Source of the DNA: Pelomonas caseinilytica
GTDB lineage: Bacteria; Pseudomonadota; Gammaproteobacteria; Burkholderiales; Burkholderiaceae_C
DNA: 64,000 bases
NCBI RefSeq assembly: GCF_021353235.1
Contig: NZ_JAJTWT010000011.1
Span: 124,001 to 188,000 of the forward strand
Direction of reading: 5' to 3'
Position 1 is the first letter of the stretch. The number at the start of each line of letters is the position of its first letter. This document shows positions 49,005 through 60,666 of the stretch, in pieces. The notes beneath the pieces are model-generated. The model was not told where the DNA came from and ran no database searches. It was given only the letters and a program-made list of their open reading frames with translations. The translations under genes and the position numbers were made by a program.

Positions 49005-50119
49005 GCGAGATCCTTGAGCGGATGCTGCTCCGGCGGCCAGGGGCTCTTGAAGAAGGCGGCCACCTCGGCGGGGTCGACCTCGGTGACGCTGGCCGGACTC
49101 CAGCGGGGCGCATGGTCCTTGTCGACGGCCAGGGCGCGGATGCCCTCGACCGTCTCGCTGCGCGCGGCACCGCGCAGGTGGAAGGCGTGGTGGACGAGGT
49201 CGCGCTCCAGGCGCAGGTCCTCGGCCAGGCTCAGCCGCCGGCCGCGCCGCACCAGCTCCAGCGTAACGGCCATCATCAGCGGCGAGCGCCTGGACAGGGT
49301 GGCCAGCGCCTCGCGGGCCCAGGCGTCGTCCCCCGCGGCGGCCAGGGAGTCGAGGATGGCGGCCAGGCTGGGCTGGCCGAAGTGGCGGTCGATGCGGTCG
49401 AGTGTGGCCTTGGGGGCCGACACGGGCGCGAGGTCGACCCGCTCCATGACGGTCGCGACGACGTGCTCGGCGCTGGGCTGGTCGCCATGGCGCAGGTCGT
49501 CCACCAACGCCGGCCACTGCTCGGCGCGCACGAAGACGTCGCCCAGGCCCCATTCGATGGCGTCGCCCGCGGCGATGGCGTGGCCGGTCAGGGCCAGCCA
49601 TTCGCCGACATGACCCGGGCATTGGGCCAGGAACCAGCCGCCGCCCACGTCGGGGAAGAGGCCGATGCCCGTCTCGGGCATGGCCAGCTTGGAGCGCTCG
49701 TTGAGCACGCGCAGCTTGGCGCCCTGGCTGATGCCCATGCCGCCGCCCATGACGATGCCGTCCATCAGCGCGACATAGGGCTTGGGAAAGTGGTGGATGA
49801 GGTGGTTGAGGCGGTATTCCTCGGTGAAGAAATCGCCGAGCGCCGGGTCGCCGGCGTGGGCGGCCTGGTGGAAGAAGCGGATGTCGCCGCCGGCGCAGAA
49901 GGCGGGCGGCTTGCCTTCGCGGCCCGCGCCCAGCACGGCCACGGCCTGGACTTGGGGCGCTTGCGCCCAGTGGCGCAGCAACGCCGTCATGTCGCGGATC
50001 ATGGGCAGGGACAAGGCGTTCAGCGCCTGCGGGCGGTTCAGCGTGATCAGGCCGAGGCAGCCATTGACCTCGGCCAGGATCTGGCCGTCGGACACCAGGG
50101 GCGGGATCAGGTCGGTCAT
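49001..50119 (-). CDS. 3-hydroxyisobutyryl-CoA hydrolase-like enoyl-CoA hydratase/isomerase
   Basis: 372 residues. Crotonase fold with FCAGGDIRFFHQAAHAG, VALMDGIVMGGGMGISQGAKLRV (VMGGGMGIS oxyanion part), MPETGIGLFPDVGGGWFLA and VEGIRALAVDKDHAPRW, the marks of the HIBCH branch in valine breakdown. Glu and Asp residues of that branch appear in MPETGIGLFPD. Length is that of HIBCH, longer than simple hydratases. It lies between an EamA transporter and the acyltransferase, all with overlapping codons. Confidence 0.9.
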   Translation of the reverse strand: MTDLIPPLVSDGQILAEVNGCLGLITLNRPQALNALSLPMIRDMTALLRHWAQAPQVQAVAVLGAGREGKPPAFCAGGDIRFFHQAAHAGDPALGDFFTEEYRLNHLIHHFPKPYVALMDGIVMGGGMGISQGAKLRVLNERSKLAMPETGIGLFPDVGGGWFLAQCPGHVGEWLALTGHAIAAGDAIEWGLGDVFVRAEQWPALVDDLRHGDQPSAEHVVATVMERVDLAPVSAPKATLDRIDRHFGQPSLAAILDSLAAAGDDAWAREALATLSRRSPLMMAVTLELVRRGRRLSLAEDLRLERDLVHHAFHLRGAARSETVEGIRALAVDKDHAPRWSPASVTEVDPAEVAAFFKSPWPPEQHPLKDLA

Positions 50120-50988
50120 GCGTTCTGGAGGGCAGGTTTGTCGTTGGAGGGGCTCATCGCTTCGTTGGCGATGAGCGCGGCGAGCACGAGGCTACCGCCA
50201 ATCAAGGCGGCGCTGCCTGGGTGTTCGCCCGCAAAGAGCCAGGCCCAGAGCACGCCGAGCAGGGTTTCGGCCTGGCCGAGCAGGGCGATCTCGTGGCTGG
50301 GGAGCTGACGGGCCAGCCGCACGGCAAGCAGGCAGGGCACGGCGAGCTGAAAGACGCCCAGGAAGGCGAGCAGCCCCAGGTCGTGGGTGCCGGCCTGCAG
50401 AGGCCAGGCCAGCGGCAGCGTGGCCGACATGGACAGCAGGGCGCCGATCAGGACGGCCGGCAGCATGTCACCCCGGCTGCCCACCTTCTGCAGCAGGCAC
50501 CAGTTGCTCGCCGCGGCCAACGGCACGCCCAAGGCGACGAGCACGCCGACCAGGCTGCCGCCCGAGCCGGCCTGCTGGCCGAACATCCAGGCGATGCCGA
50601 TGCCGGCCACGACGATGGCGGCCCACGTCCGCCCGGGAACGTGCTGGCGCAGGAAGGCGCGCGCGAACAGCGCCGTCAGCAGCGGCCCGAGGGACATGGT
50701 CACCAGCACGTTGGCCACGGTGGTGAGGGACAGCGCCACCATGAAGGCCGTGAACATGACGGCCCAGCACAGGCCCGAGGCCCAGACGGCCACGCCGCGC
50801 AGGGCCGGCAGCAGCGCCCTGCCCCGCATGACGCCCAGGATGAGCAGCAGGGCCAGGGCGTTGAAGCCGCTGCGCCAGAACGTGATCTCGAACCCCCGCG
50901 CCGCCTCCAGATGCCGCGTGACCACGCCCGCCGAACTCCACATCAGCGTGACCAGAAGCATCAACAGGACGGCGGATCGATGACTCAT
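50116..50988 (-). CDS. EamA/DMT-family transporter
   Basis: 290 residues from ATG 50988, ten predicted helices in two repeats (LLVTLMWSSAGVVTRHLEAARG; GVLVALGVPLAAASNWCLLQKVG). Typical exporter; substrate unknown. First gene of the EamA-HIBCH-acyltransferase unit reading left. The ribosome site is weak. The gap to typA (51101) holds GC-rich hairpins. Confidence 0.85.
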   Translation of the reverse strand: MSHRSAVLLMLLVTLMWSSAGVVTRHLEAARGFEITFWRSGFNALALLLILGVMRGRALLPALRGVAVWASGLCWAVMFTAFMVALSLTTVANVLVTMSLGPLLTALFARAFLRQHVPGRTWAAIVVAGIGIAWMFGQQAGSGGSLVGVLVALGVPLAAASNWCLLQKVGSRGDMLPAVLIGALLSMSATLPLAWPLQAGTHDLGLLAFLGVFQLAVPCLLAVRLARQLPSHEIALLGQAETLLGVLWAWLFAGEHPGSAALIGGSLVLAALIANEAMSPSNDKPALQNA

Positions 50989-51032
50989 GAAAGAGCGCCC
51001 CGTCAAACGGGGCGCGGGCAATCCACTGACTG

Positions 51033-51055
51033 GAGCCCCCTCCCGGAGGGGGCTC
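51033..51055 (-). terminator. Strong hairpin downstream of typA
   Basis: GAGCCCCCTCC pairs with GGAGGGGGCTC with essentially no loop beyond the central bases. No U-run follows on the minus strand, so termination efficiency is uncertain. Probably separates typA from the EamA gene. Confidence 0.45.
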
Positions 51056-51100
51056 GGGGGAGCTCAATATCCCCGCGTCGCGCGAGCGCGCGGCCCGCGC

Positions 51101-52924
<1,824 letters not shown>

Positions 52925-52950
52925 GGTGATGCTTGCAGGAAATAACCGGT

Positions 52951-53913
52951 TCAGGCGGAGAGCAGGGCCTGGACCTCCGGTGGGGTCAACAGGCGGTCGG
53001 CGATCAGCTCGCCGGCAGTGATGTGGGCGCTGCCCAGGAAGGCGCGCGGCTCGGGGCCGTAGACGCGCACACGCTCGGCATCCGGCGCGTCGACGCGGCG
53101 GCGCAGGCCAGAGAGAAAGCGCACGGCGTCGGCCCGGTCCAGGCGCAGCTCGGGCGCGTCGGCCAGCAGGCAGTCTGGCGAGGCGAGCAGCGCGGCACGC
53201 GCTTCGTCGGGCAGGGCCTCGAGCTGGGCCAGCGTGACGCTGCCGTCGAGCGTCAGCCCGCCGGAGCCGGTGCGGCGCAGCGCCGCGAGCGAGGCTCCGC
53301 AGCCCAGGGCCGCGCCGATGTCCTCGGCCAGGGTGCGGATGTAGGTGCCTTTGGTGCAACGGACGTCGAGGGTCACGGTGCCAGGGTGCATGGCCACGAT
53401 GTCGATGGCATGAATCGTCACGCGGCGGCTCTTGCGTTCGATCTCGACGCCTTCGCGGGCGTATTCGTACAGGGCCCGGCCTTCGTGCTTCAAGGCCGAA
53501 TACATCGGCGGCATCTGGTCGATCTCGCCGGTGAAGGCGCGGCAGGCCGCCTCGATCTGCTCGGGCGCCAGATGGCCGACGTCGCGGCGCTCCAGCACCT
53601 CGCCTTCGGCATCGCCCGTCGTCGTGCGGATGCCCAGAGCCAGCGTGGCCAGGTAGCGCTTGTCGGCGTCCAGGCTGAGCTGGCTGAACTTGGTGGCCGC
53701 GCCGAAGCACAGCGGCAGCAAGCCGGTGGCCAGGGGGTCGAGCGTGCCGGTATGGCCGGCCTTCTCGGCGCGCAGCAGCCACTTGGCCTTCTGCAGGGCA
53801 TCGTTGCTCGACAGGCCCAGCGGCTTGTCGAGCAGCAACACGCCGTGCAGGGCGCGGCGCTGGATGCGTTGGCGCGGCGGGCGAGCCGGCGGCGCGACGG
53901 CGGCCTCAGTCAT
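52951..53913 (-). CDS. truB: tRNA pseudouridine-55 synthase TruB
   Basis: 320 residues. Isomerises U55 in the T-loop of t[39 protein letters not shown] (catalytic Asp in the GTLDPLATG motif) and [15 protein letters not shown] are present; the C-terminal PUA domain follows. Overlaps rbfA by eight bases. The start ATG 53913 is chosen since the longer frame runs through rbfA. Confidence 0.97.
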   Translation of the reverse strand: MTEAAVAPPARPPRQRIQRRALHGVLLLDKPLGLSSNDALQKAKWLLRAEKAGHTGTLDPLATGLLPLCFGAATKFSQLSLDADKRYLATLALGIRTTTGDAEGEVLERRDVGHLAPEQIEAACRAFTGEIDQMPPMYSALKHEGRALYEYAREGVEIERKSRRVTIHAIDIVAMHPGTVTLDVRCTKGTYIRTLAEDIGAALGCGASLAALRRTGSGGLTLDGSVTLAQLEALPDEARAALLASPDCLLADAPELRLDRADAVRFLSGLRRRVDAPDAERVRVYGPEPRAFLGSAHITAGELIADRLLTPPEVQALLSA

Positions 53914-54286
53914 TGGGCTCCTCGTCGTCCAGCGCGCGCGTGGCATTGGCCTTGCCGATGAGGGCATTCATCTCCGCGGCGCGTTCCGTCGTGCGGTCGA
54001 ACTGGAAGTGCAGCGTGGGGACCGTGTGGATCTGCAGCCGCTTGAACAGGCCGTTGCGCAGATACCCCGCCGCTTCGTTCAGCGCGGCCTGGGTCTCGAC
54101 GGGGTCGCCGATCAGCACCGAGAAGAACACCTTGGCGTGGGCGTAGTCGGGCGTCACCTCGACCGCGCTGATGGTGGCCATGCCGATGCGCGGGTCCTTG
54201 AGCTCGCGGATGAGTTCGGCCAGATCGCGCTGGATCTGGTCGGCCACTCGGAAGCTGCGGTTGGGGATGGCGCGTTTGTGTTTCAT
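53906..54286 (-). CDS. rbfA: Ribosome-binding factor A
   Basis: 126 residues. 30S maturation factor with a KH-like fold: [26 protein letters not shown] (in part), [17 protein letters not shown], and [22 protein letters not shown] 54286 ([16 protein letters not shown]). Its untranslated leader contains copy 2 of the dispersed palindrome, ending 16 bases before the start, which may influence its translation relative to infB. Confidence 0.95.
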   Translation of the reverse strand: MKHKRAIPNRSFRVADQIQRDLAELIRELKDPRIGMATISAVEVTPDYAHAKVFFSVLIGDPVETQAALNEAAGYLRNGLFKRLQIHTVPTLHFQFDRTTERAAEMNALIGKANATRALDDEEPND

Positions 54287-54302
54287 GGCGGATGTCCGAA
54301 AT

Positions 54303-54370
54303 GCAACCACAGAGGCACAGAGACACAGAGAAAACCCTCACTCTCTGTGGCTCCGTGCCTCTGTGGTTGC
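54303..54370. repeat. Dispersed palindromic repeat, copy 2
   Basis: 28-base arms (54303-54330 and 54343-54370) with two mismatches and a 12-base loop. Same element as at 14139-14213. It sits between infB and rbfA inside an otherwise conserved operon. Confidence 0.87.
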
Positions 54371-54418
54371 CTTTTTCTCAGCGGCGGCGCACGCCCACCG
54401 CTGAAAGGAGCAGTCGGT

Positions 54419-57400
54419 CTAGAGCGTGCGAGCCACTTCCTTGATCTCGAAGAACTCGAGCTGATCACCTTCCTTGATGTCGCTGTAGTTCTTGAGCTTG
54501 ATACCGCACTCGAAGCCTTCCTTGACCTCGCGCACGTCGTCCTTCTCGCGCCGCACCGACTCGACCTCGCCCGTGTAGATGACGGTGTTGTCGCGCAGCA
54601 GGCGGAAGCGGGCGCCGCGGCGGACCAGGCCGCTCGTGACCATGGAGCCGGCCACCGTGCCGATCTTGGAGGCCACGAACACGACGCGGATCTCCGCCGT
54701 GCCCAGCGCCTCTTCGCGCTGCTCGGGCGCCAGCATGCCGGACATGGCCTTGGTCACGTCGTCCACGGCGTCGTAGATGATGCTGTAGTAGCGCAGGTCG
54801 ACCGCGTTGCCCTCGGCCAGCTTGCGCGCGCCGGCATCGGCCCGCACGTTGAAGCCGATGATGACGGCCTTGGAGGCGATGGCGAGGTTGACGTCGCTCT
54901 CGCTGATGCCGCCGACCGCCGCGTGGACGATCTGCACCTTGACCTCGGCATTGCTGAGCTTGAGCAGAGAAGCGGCCAGCGCCTCCTGCGAGCCCTGCAC
55001 GTCGGCCTTGACGATGAGGGGCAGCACCTGCGCCTGGCCTTCGCCCATGTTGTCGAACATGTTCTCGAGCTTGGCGGCCTGCTGCTTGGCCAGCTTGACG
55101 TCGCGGTACTTGCCCTGGCGGAAGGTCGCGACCTCGCGGGCGCGGCGCTCGTCGGACAGCACCATGAACTCGTCGCCGGCCTGCGGCACTTCGGTCAGGC
55201 CCTGGATCTCGACCGGGATGGACGGGCCGGCCTCGGCGGAGGCCTTGCCGTCTTCGTCGAGCATGGCGCGCACGCGGCCATAGGTGGAGCCGGCCAGCAC
55301 GACGTCGCCGCGCTTCAAGGTACCGCTCTGCACCAGGACCGTCGCGACCGGGCCGCGGCCCTTGTCCAGCTTGGCTTCGATGACCAGGCCCTTGGCCATG
55401 GACTCGACCGGCGCCTTGAGCTCCAGCACTTCGGCCTGCAGCAGCACCTGCTCCAGCAGTTCGTCGATGCCCTGGCCGGTCTTGGACGACACGCCGATGA
55501 AGGGCGAATCGCCGCCGAACTCTTCCGGCACGACCTGCTCGGCCACCAGTTCGCTCTTCACGCGCTCGGCATTGGCATCGGGCTTGTCGATCTTGGTCAT
55601 CGCGACCACGATGGGCACGCCCGCCGCCTTGGCGTGGTGGATGGCTTCCTTGGTCTGGGGCATGACGCCGTCGTCGGCCGCACAGACGAGGATGACGATG
55701 TCGGTCGCCTTGGCACCACGGGCACGCATGGCCGTGAAGGCGGCGTGGCCCGGGGTGTCGAGGAAGGTGATCATGCCGCGCGGCGTCTCGACGTGGTAGG
55801 CGCCGATGTGCTGCGTGATGCCGCCCGCCTCGCCCGCGGCGACGCGGCTGCGGCGGATGTAGTCCAGCAGCGAGGTCTTGCCGTGGTCGACGTGGCCCAT
55901 GACGGTGACGACCGGCGCACGCGGCAGGGCTTCGTGCTGCTGCTCTGCGGCGGTGCCTTCTTCCTCGAGGAAGGCGTCCGGGTCGTCGAGCTTGGCGGGC
56001 ATGGCCTTGTGGCCCATTTCCTCGACGAGGATCATGGCCGTTTCCTGGTCCAGCTGCTGGTTGATGGTGACCATCTGGCCCAGCTTCATCAACTGCTTGA
56101 TGACCTCGGCGGCCTTGACCGACATCTTGTGGGCGAGGTCGGCCACGGAAATGGTCTCGGGCACATGCACCTCGATGACCTGCTGCTCGGCCGGCGGAGT
56201 GAAGCTGGACTGGCCATCCTCACGGCCACCGCGGCCACCGCGGCCACCACGCGCCGGGGCGCGCCAGTTGCCACCGCCGCCCGGGCGATTGGCACCGGCG
56301 GGGCCGGCACCGATGGTCTTGAGACCGCGCTTCTTGGCGGCGTCGTCGGCCCAGCTGGACGACAGCTTCTCCGACTTGACGGACTTTTTGTCGCCCGGCT
56401 TGGCGCCGCCACCGGCGGGGGCCGCCGTGGCCGGCGCCGGAGCGCCCGCCTTCTTGTGGATGGTGCCCTTGATGCCAGCGCCTTCAGCGGGCTTGGGCTC
56501 TTCGGGCTTCTTAGCGACCAGCACCTTCTTGGGTGCATTCATCATCGCGCGGATCTTGGCGGCCTCGTCCTCGGCGGCCTTGCGGCGGCGGGCCAGGTCG
56601 TCCTGCTTCTGCTTCTCCTCGGCGGCGGCGTCCACGGCCTTGACGACTCGCAGGGCCGGCTTGGCCACTTCGGGCGCAGGCGGGGGCGGCGCAACCACTT
56701 CGGGCGCGGGCGGCGGCGGGGCCACCACTTCGGCGGGCTCGGGAGCCGGCGCGGACTTGGCGGCGCGCTTGGCGGCGGCGGCCTTGTTGATGGCCGCGGC
56801 CTCGGCGGCAGCGGCAGCGGCACTGCGAGCGCGGGCCTCGGCCTGCTCGTCGGCGGTCTTGGCCTCCACCTTGGCCTCGGCCTTCGCCTCAGCCTTGGCG
56901 GCGGCTTCGGCCGCTGCCGCAGCTTCGGCCGCGGCCTTGGCGGCGGCTTCGGCAGCAGCGGCCTCGGCGGCAGCCTTGGCGGCCGCGGCCTCGCGGGCGG
57001 CGCGCTCGGCCTCCTCGCGGGCCTTCACCTTGGCGGCGAGTTCCTCTTCCTGCTGGCGCAGGGCTTCGGCCTGGGCCTGGGCTTCTTCCTCGCGACGACG
57101 CAGTTCGGCGTCGTCGGGGCCGGCGGAGGCCTCCTCTGAAGAGTCGTCTCGCTTGATGAAGGTGCGCTTCTTGCGCACTTCGACCTGGATGGTGCGGGCC
57201 TTGCCACTGGCATCGGCCTGCTTGATCTCGGTGGTCGACTTCTTGACGAGGGTGATCTTCTTGCGCTCGGTGCCGGCGGTGCCGTGCGAAGAGCGCAGGT
57301 GGTCGAGCAGGCGTTCCTTGTCGGTCTCGCTCAGCGAGTCGTCGACGGAAGACTTCTTGACGCCCGCGGCTAGCAGCTGCTCCAGCAGCGTGCCCGCCGG

Positions 57401-57445
57401 CTTGTTCAGCTCGGCTGCGAATTGGGCGACGGTAGTCACGGCCAT
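54419..57445 (-). CDS. infB: Translation initiation factor IF-2
   Basis: 1008 residues, longer than E. coli IF-2 because of an extended linker. IF2N domain at 1-50 ([20 protein letters not shown]). Residues about 85-370 are Ala/Glu/Lys-rich, coiled-coil-like and then Pro-rich. A second IF2N-like segment is near 430-480, then the GTPase domain: [17 protein letters not shown] (from about 514), [17 protein letters not shown]. Domains II-IV and the C-terminal fMet-tRNA-binding domain complete it. ATG 57445 has AAGGA upstream and gives the usual N-terminus; 47 bases after nusA. Confidence 0.97.
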   Translation of the reverse strand: MAVTTVAQFAAELNKPAGTLLEQLLAAGVKKSSVDDSLSETDKERLLDHLRSSHGTAGTERKKITLVKKSTTEIKQADASGKARTIQVEVRKKRTFIKRDDSSEEASAGPDDAELRRREEEAQAQAEALRQQEEELAAKVKAREEAERAAREAAAAKAAAEAAAAEAAAKAAAEAAAAAEAAAKAEAKAEAKVEAKTADEQAEARARSAAAAAAEAAAINKAAAAKRAAKSAPAPEPAEVVAPPPPAPEVVAPPPPAPEVAKPALRVVKAVDAAAEEKQKQDDLARRRKAAEDEAAKIRAMMNAPKKVLVAKKPEEPKPAEGAGIKGTIHKKAGAPAPATAAPAGGGAKPGDKKSVKSEKLSSSWADDAAKKRGLKTIGAGPAGANRPGGGGNWRAPARGGRGGRGGREDGQSSFTPPAEQQVIEVHVPETISVADLAHKMSVKAAEVIKQLMKLGQMVTINQQLDQETAMILVEEMGHKAMPAKLDDPDAFLEEEGTAAEQQHEALPRAPVVTVMGHVDHGKTSLLDYIRRSRVAAGEAGGITQHIGAYHVETPRGMITFLDTPGHAAFTAMRARGAKATDIVILVCAADDGVMPQTKEAIHHAKAAGVPIVVAMTKIDKPDANAERVKSELVAEQVVPEEFGGDSPFIGVSSKTGQGIDELLEQVLLQAEVLELKAPVESMAKGLVIEAKLDKGRGPVATVLVQSGTLKRGDVVLAGSTYGRVRAMLDEDGKASAEAGPSIPVEIQGLTEVPQAGDEFMVLSDERRAREVATFRQGKYRDVKLAKQQAAKLENMFDNMGEGQAQVLPLIVKADVQGSQEALAASLLKLSNAEVKVQIVHAAVGGISESDVNLAIASKAVIIGFNVRADAGARKLAEGNAVDLRYYSIIYDAVDDVTKAMSGMLAPEQREEALGTAEIRVVFVASKIGTVAGSMVTSGLVRRGARFRLLRDNTVIYTGEVESVRREKDDVREVKEGFECGIKLKNYSDIKEGDQLEFFEIKEVARTL

Positions 57446-57492
57446 GTGGGGATCCTTCAAATTGCTTTCAGTGCGGCGCGGCGTTTGCTTGA

Positions 57493-58971
57493 TCAGTCTT
57501 TGAACCAATGTTCGCGGGCCTTCATGATCAGGGCGCGTGCCGCCGCTTCGTCGAGGCCGGACAGTTCCACCAGTTCGTCCACGGCCAGGTCGGCCAGGTC
57601 ATCGCGGGTGTTGATGTCGCCTGCGGCCAGCTTGGCCAGCAGCTCGGGCGTGACGCCGTCGAGGTCGCGCAGATCCTGCGAAACCTCCTCGACCTTCTCC
57701 TCGCGGGCGATTTCCATCGTCAGCAGCGCGTCCTTGGCGCGGGTGCGCAGCTCGGTGACGGTGTCTTCGTCGAAGGCCTCGATCTCGAGCATTTCCTGCA
57801 TCGGGACGTAGGCGACTTCCTCGAGGCTGGTGAAGCCCTCGGAGATCAGGATGTCGGCGACCTCGGCGTCCACGTCGAGCTTCTCGACGAAGAGCTTGCG
57901 GATGCCTTCGGTCTCCTGCTCCTGCTTGGCGGCGGATTCCTCGGCCGACATGATGTTGATGCGCCAGCCCGTCAGCTCGGACGCCAGGCGCACGTTCTGG
58001 CCGCCGCGGCCGATGGCGATGGCAAGGTTCTCCTCGTCCACCACCACGTCCATGGCATGGCGTTCTTCATCGACGACGATGGACTGCACGTTGGCAGGCG
58101 CCAGGGCACCGATGACGAACTGGGCCGGGTCTTCGCTCCACAGCACGATGTCCACGCGCTCGCCGGCGAGCTCGTTGGTGACGGCGTTCACGCGCGAACC
58201 GCGCACGCCAACGCAGGTGCCGATGGGGTCGACGCGGCGGTCATGGCTGACCACGGCGATCTTGGCGCGCGAACCGCTGTCGCGGGCGCAGCTCTTGATC
58301 TCCAGCAGGCCTTGCTCGATCTCGGGCACTTCCTGGGCGAAGAGTTCCTTCATGAACTCGGGCGAGGAACGCGACAGCATGATCTGCGGGCCACGCTGGG
58401 TGGGGTCGACGCCGAGAATGACGGCACGCACGCGGTCGCCGGTGCGCAGGTTCTCCTTGGAGATCATCTCGCTGCGCTTCAGGCGTCCTTCGACGCGGCC
58501 GCTCTCGACGATGATGTCACCCTTGTCCAGGCGCTTGACGGTACCGACGAAGATCTTCTCGCCGCGGGACATGAAGTCGTTGAGCAGCTGCTCGCGCTCG
58601 GCGTCGCGGATCTTCTGCAGGATGACCTGCTTGGCGGCCTGGGCACCGATGCGGCCGATGGGCACCGACTCGACCGGCTCCTCGATGTGGTCGTCCACCT
58701 CGATGTCGGCGATCTGCTCCTGGGCTTCGAAGAGCAGGATTTCCGCGTCGGGGTTCTGCAGGCCGGCCTCGTTGGGCACGACATGCCAGCGGCGGAAGGT
58801 CTCGTATTCGCCGGACTCGCGGTCCACGCTGACGCGAATGTCGGCTTCACCGCCGTAAATCTTCTTGGTGGCCGAGGCCAGCGCCGCTTCCACCGCGCCG
58901 AACACGACATCGCGCTCCACGCTCTTCTCGCGCGAGATCGCGTCCACCAGCATCAACATTTCGCGGTTCAT
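57493..58971 (-). CDS. nusA: Transcription termination/antitermination protein NusA
   Basis: 492 residues. Binds RNA polymerase and controls pausing, termination and antitermination. N-terminal domain ([24 protein letters not shown] in part), S1 domain with [22 protein letters not shown] domains with [21 protein letters not shown] and [20 protein letters not shown], then two acidic helical repeats ([19 protein letters not shown]). ATG overlaps the rimP stop (ATGA). Confidence 0.97.
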   Translation of the reverse strand: MNREMLMLVDAISREKSVERDVVFGAVEAALASATKKIYGGEADIRVSVDRESGEYETFRRWHVVPNEAGLQNPDAEILLFEAQEQIADIEVDDHIEEPVESVPIGRIGAQAAKQVILQKIRDAEREQLLNDFMSRGEKIFVGTVKRLDKGDIIVESGRVEGRLKRSEMISKENLRTGDRVRAVILGVDPTQRGPQIMLSRSSPEFMKELFAQEVPEIEQGLLEIKSCARDSGSRAKIAVVSHDRRVDPIGTCVGVRGSRVNAVTNELAGERVDIVLWSEDPAQFVIGALAPANVQSIVVDEERHAMDVVVDEENLAIAIGRGGQNVRLASELTGWRINIMSAEESAAKQEQETEGIRKLFVEKLDVDAEVADILISEGFTSLEEVAYVPMQEMLEIEAFDEDTVTELRTRAKDALLTMEIAREEKVEEVSQDLRDLDGVTPELLAKLAAGDINTRDDLADLAVDELVELSGLDEAAARALIMKAREHWFKD

Positions 58972-59591
58972 TGCTTGAGACCTCCGTCTACCTTGTCTTG
59001 GCCGGGCGCCGCCTGGTTGGGCTCGCCCGCTTGTTTCTTGGCCGCTGCTTTCTTCGGCTTGATGACGCCCCGCTGGCCGGGCTTGCGATCGGGTGCACGC
59101 TCGCCGCCGCGCCCCTTGAAGCTGATCACCGGCACGAGGCGCGCATCGCGCACTTCGTCCAGCGTGAAATCGAGCGCCTGCTCGGCGCTGCCGTCGTCGA
59201 ACACCAAGCGCCAGGCCTGGTTGTCGGCCGCCTCCGGGCGGGCGTGGAGCACGCCGCGGTACTTTTTGCGGCCCTGGAAAGGCAGCTTCAGGGTGATGTC
59301 GATTTCCTGGCCGGTGAAGCGCGCGTAATGCGCGGCGTTCTTCAGCGGCCGGTCCAGCCCCGGCGACGAGACCTCGAGCCGGGCGTAATCGAACCCCTCG
59401 ACTTCCAGCACATACTGCAGCTGGCGCGTGACCTTCTCGCAATCGTCCACCGTGACCAGCTCGCCAGCATCCGCCTGGGGCGGCAGCTTGTCGATGGTCA
59501 CGCGCAGCAGACCGCCGGCACTGCGTTCGCAGTCCACGAGTTCGTAACCGAGGCCGGTCACGGTCGTCTCTACAGCGGCTTGCCAACTCAT
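58968..59591 (-). CDS. rimP: Ribosome maturation factor RimP
   Basis: 207 residues. Needed for 30S assembly. [44 protein letters not shown] and [23 protein letters not shown] (in part) are typical; the last 45 residues are a basic Lys/Ala/Gly-rich extension beyond the usual RimP. First gene of the translation operon, with a 170-base structured leader. Confidence 0.94.
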   Translation of the reverse strand: MSWQAAVETTVTGLGYELVDCERSAGGLLRVTIDKLPPQADAGELVTVDDCEKVTRQLQYVLEVEGFDYARLEVSSPGLDRPLKNAAHYARFTGQEIDITLKLPFQGRKKYRGVLHARPEAADNQAWRLVFDDGSAEQALDFTLDEVRDARLVPVISFKGRGGERAPDRKPGQRGVIKPKKAAAKKQAGEPNQAAPGQDKVDGGLKQ

Positions 59592-59644
59592 GCGGGATGT
59601 GCGTTCCTGATCGGGGCTAAAACGAAAAAGCAAAACGAAAAAGC

Positions 59645-59672
59645 AAAAAAAATGGGCTGGATGAATCCGCCC
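59645..59672 (-). terminator. Intrinsic terminator in the rimP leader (attenuator candidate)
   Basis: On the minus strand the hairpin GGGCGGATTCATCCAGCCC is followed by AT7-8 (eight A residues on the plus strand, 59645-59652). It lies about 55 bases before the rimP ATG and downstream of the operon promoter, the position of an attenuator. A 10-bp inverted repeat just upstream (59752-59761 with 59679-59688) would form a separate closing stem. Confidence 0.75.
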
Positions 59673-59767
59673 ACCTCGTTCACCAGAATCCTGCACCGGG
59701 GGATATCGTCCGGAGCTCGTCAGAAAACCTCTGGCTGGAGGCTTCTCTAATTTCTGGTGAAGCTCGG

Positions 59768-59796
59768 ATTGTACTGTGCAAGTCCCGTGCCGGCAA
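59768..59796 (-). promoter_or_regulatory. Sigma-70 promoter of the rimP-nusA-infB operon
   Basis: Minus strand: TTGCCG (59796-59791) and TACAAT (59773-59768) with exactly 17 bases between. Expected start near 59761, which begins with the TTCACCAGAA arm of the leader stem. Best promoter match in the window. Confidence 0.75.
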
Positions 59797-59856
59797 GCCG
59801 CTGGCTTGGCCGCATGCCAGAATCGCGGGCTGTTTGAGACCTCACAGGAGACACGA

Positions 59857-60639
59857 ATGGGCTTTCTCGCCGGCAAGCGGCTGTTGATCACGGGCGTCCT
59901 GTCCAACCGCTCCATCGCCTATGGCATTGCCCGTGCCTGCCACCGCGAAGGCGCCGAGCTGGCCTTCAGCTACCAGGGCGAACGCTTCAAGGACCGCATC
60001 AGCGAGTTCGCCGCCGAGTTCGGCTCGAAGCTGGTCTACGACTGCGACGTCACGAGCGACGAGCAGATGCAGGCCCTCTTCGATCAGCTCGGCGAGGTCT
60101 GGCCGGAGTTCGATGGCCTGGTCCACTCCATCGGTTTCGCGCCTCGGGAGGCCATCGCCGGAGATTTCCTGGAAGGCATGACGCGGGAGAACTTCCGCAT
60201 CGCCCACGACATCTCGTCCTACAGCTTCCCCGCCATGGCCAAGCTGGCCGCGCCGCGGCTGCGACCCGGCGCCTCCCTGCTGACGCTGAGCTACCTGGGC
60301 GCCATGCGCTACGTGCCCAACTACAACACCATGGGCCTGGCCAAGGCCAGCCTGGAGGCCAGCGTGCGCTACCTGGCCCATGCCATGGGCGCCAAGGGCG
60401 TGCGGGTCAACGGCATTTCGGCGGGCCCCATCAAGACGCTGGCCGCCTCCGGCATCAAGGATTTCGGCAAGCTGCTGAGCCAGTTCGCCGCCGCCGCGCC
60501 CATCCGCCGCAACATCACGATCGAGGACGTGGGCAATGCCGCGGCCTTCCTGCTGTCCGACCTGGCCGGCGGCGTCAGCGCCGAGATCCTCTACGTGGAC
60601 GGGGGCTTCAGCCACGTCGCGCTGGCCGCGGAAGGCTGA
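59857..60639 (+). CDS. fabI: Enoyl-[acyl-carrier-protein] reductase (NADH) FabI
   Basis: 260 residues. Last reduction step of fatty acid elongation. SDR fold without the standard TGxxx[34 protein letters not shown], catalytic Tyr-x6-Lys in [31 protein letters not shown] and [25 protein letters not shown] (in part). CAGGAG lies before the ATG. Divergent from rimP; a CAGAAT -10-like box lies at 59818-59823. Confidence 0.97.
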   Translation: MGFLAGKRLLITGVLSNRSIAYGIARACHREGAELAFSYQGERFKDRISEFAAEFGSKLVYDCDVTSDEQMQALFDQLGEVWPEFDGLVHSIGFAPREAIAGDFLEGMTRENFRIAHDISSYSFPAMAKLAAPRLRPGASLLTLSYLGAMRYVPNYNTMGLAKASLEASVRYLAHAMGAKGVRVNGISAGPIKTLAASGIKDFGKLLSQFAAAAPIRRNITIEDVGNAAAFLLSDLAGGVSAEILYVDGGFSHVALAAEG

Positions 60640-60666
60640 TCACCCTTCCACGACCGGGCTGCCGGT

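Noticed and set aside
53660-57139. 1159-residue plus-strand frame opposite truB, rbfA and infB
   Set aside because: Runs through three certain genes on the other strand; repetitive Gly/Leu/His composition mirrors the IF-2 linker.
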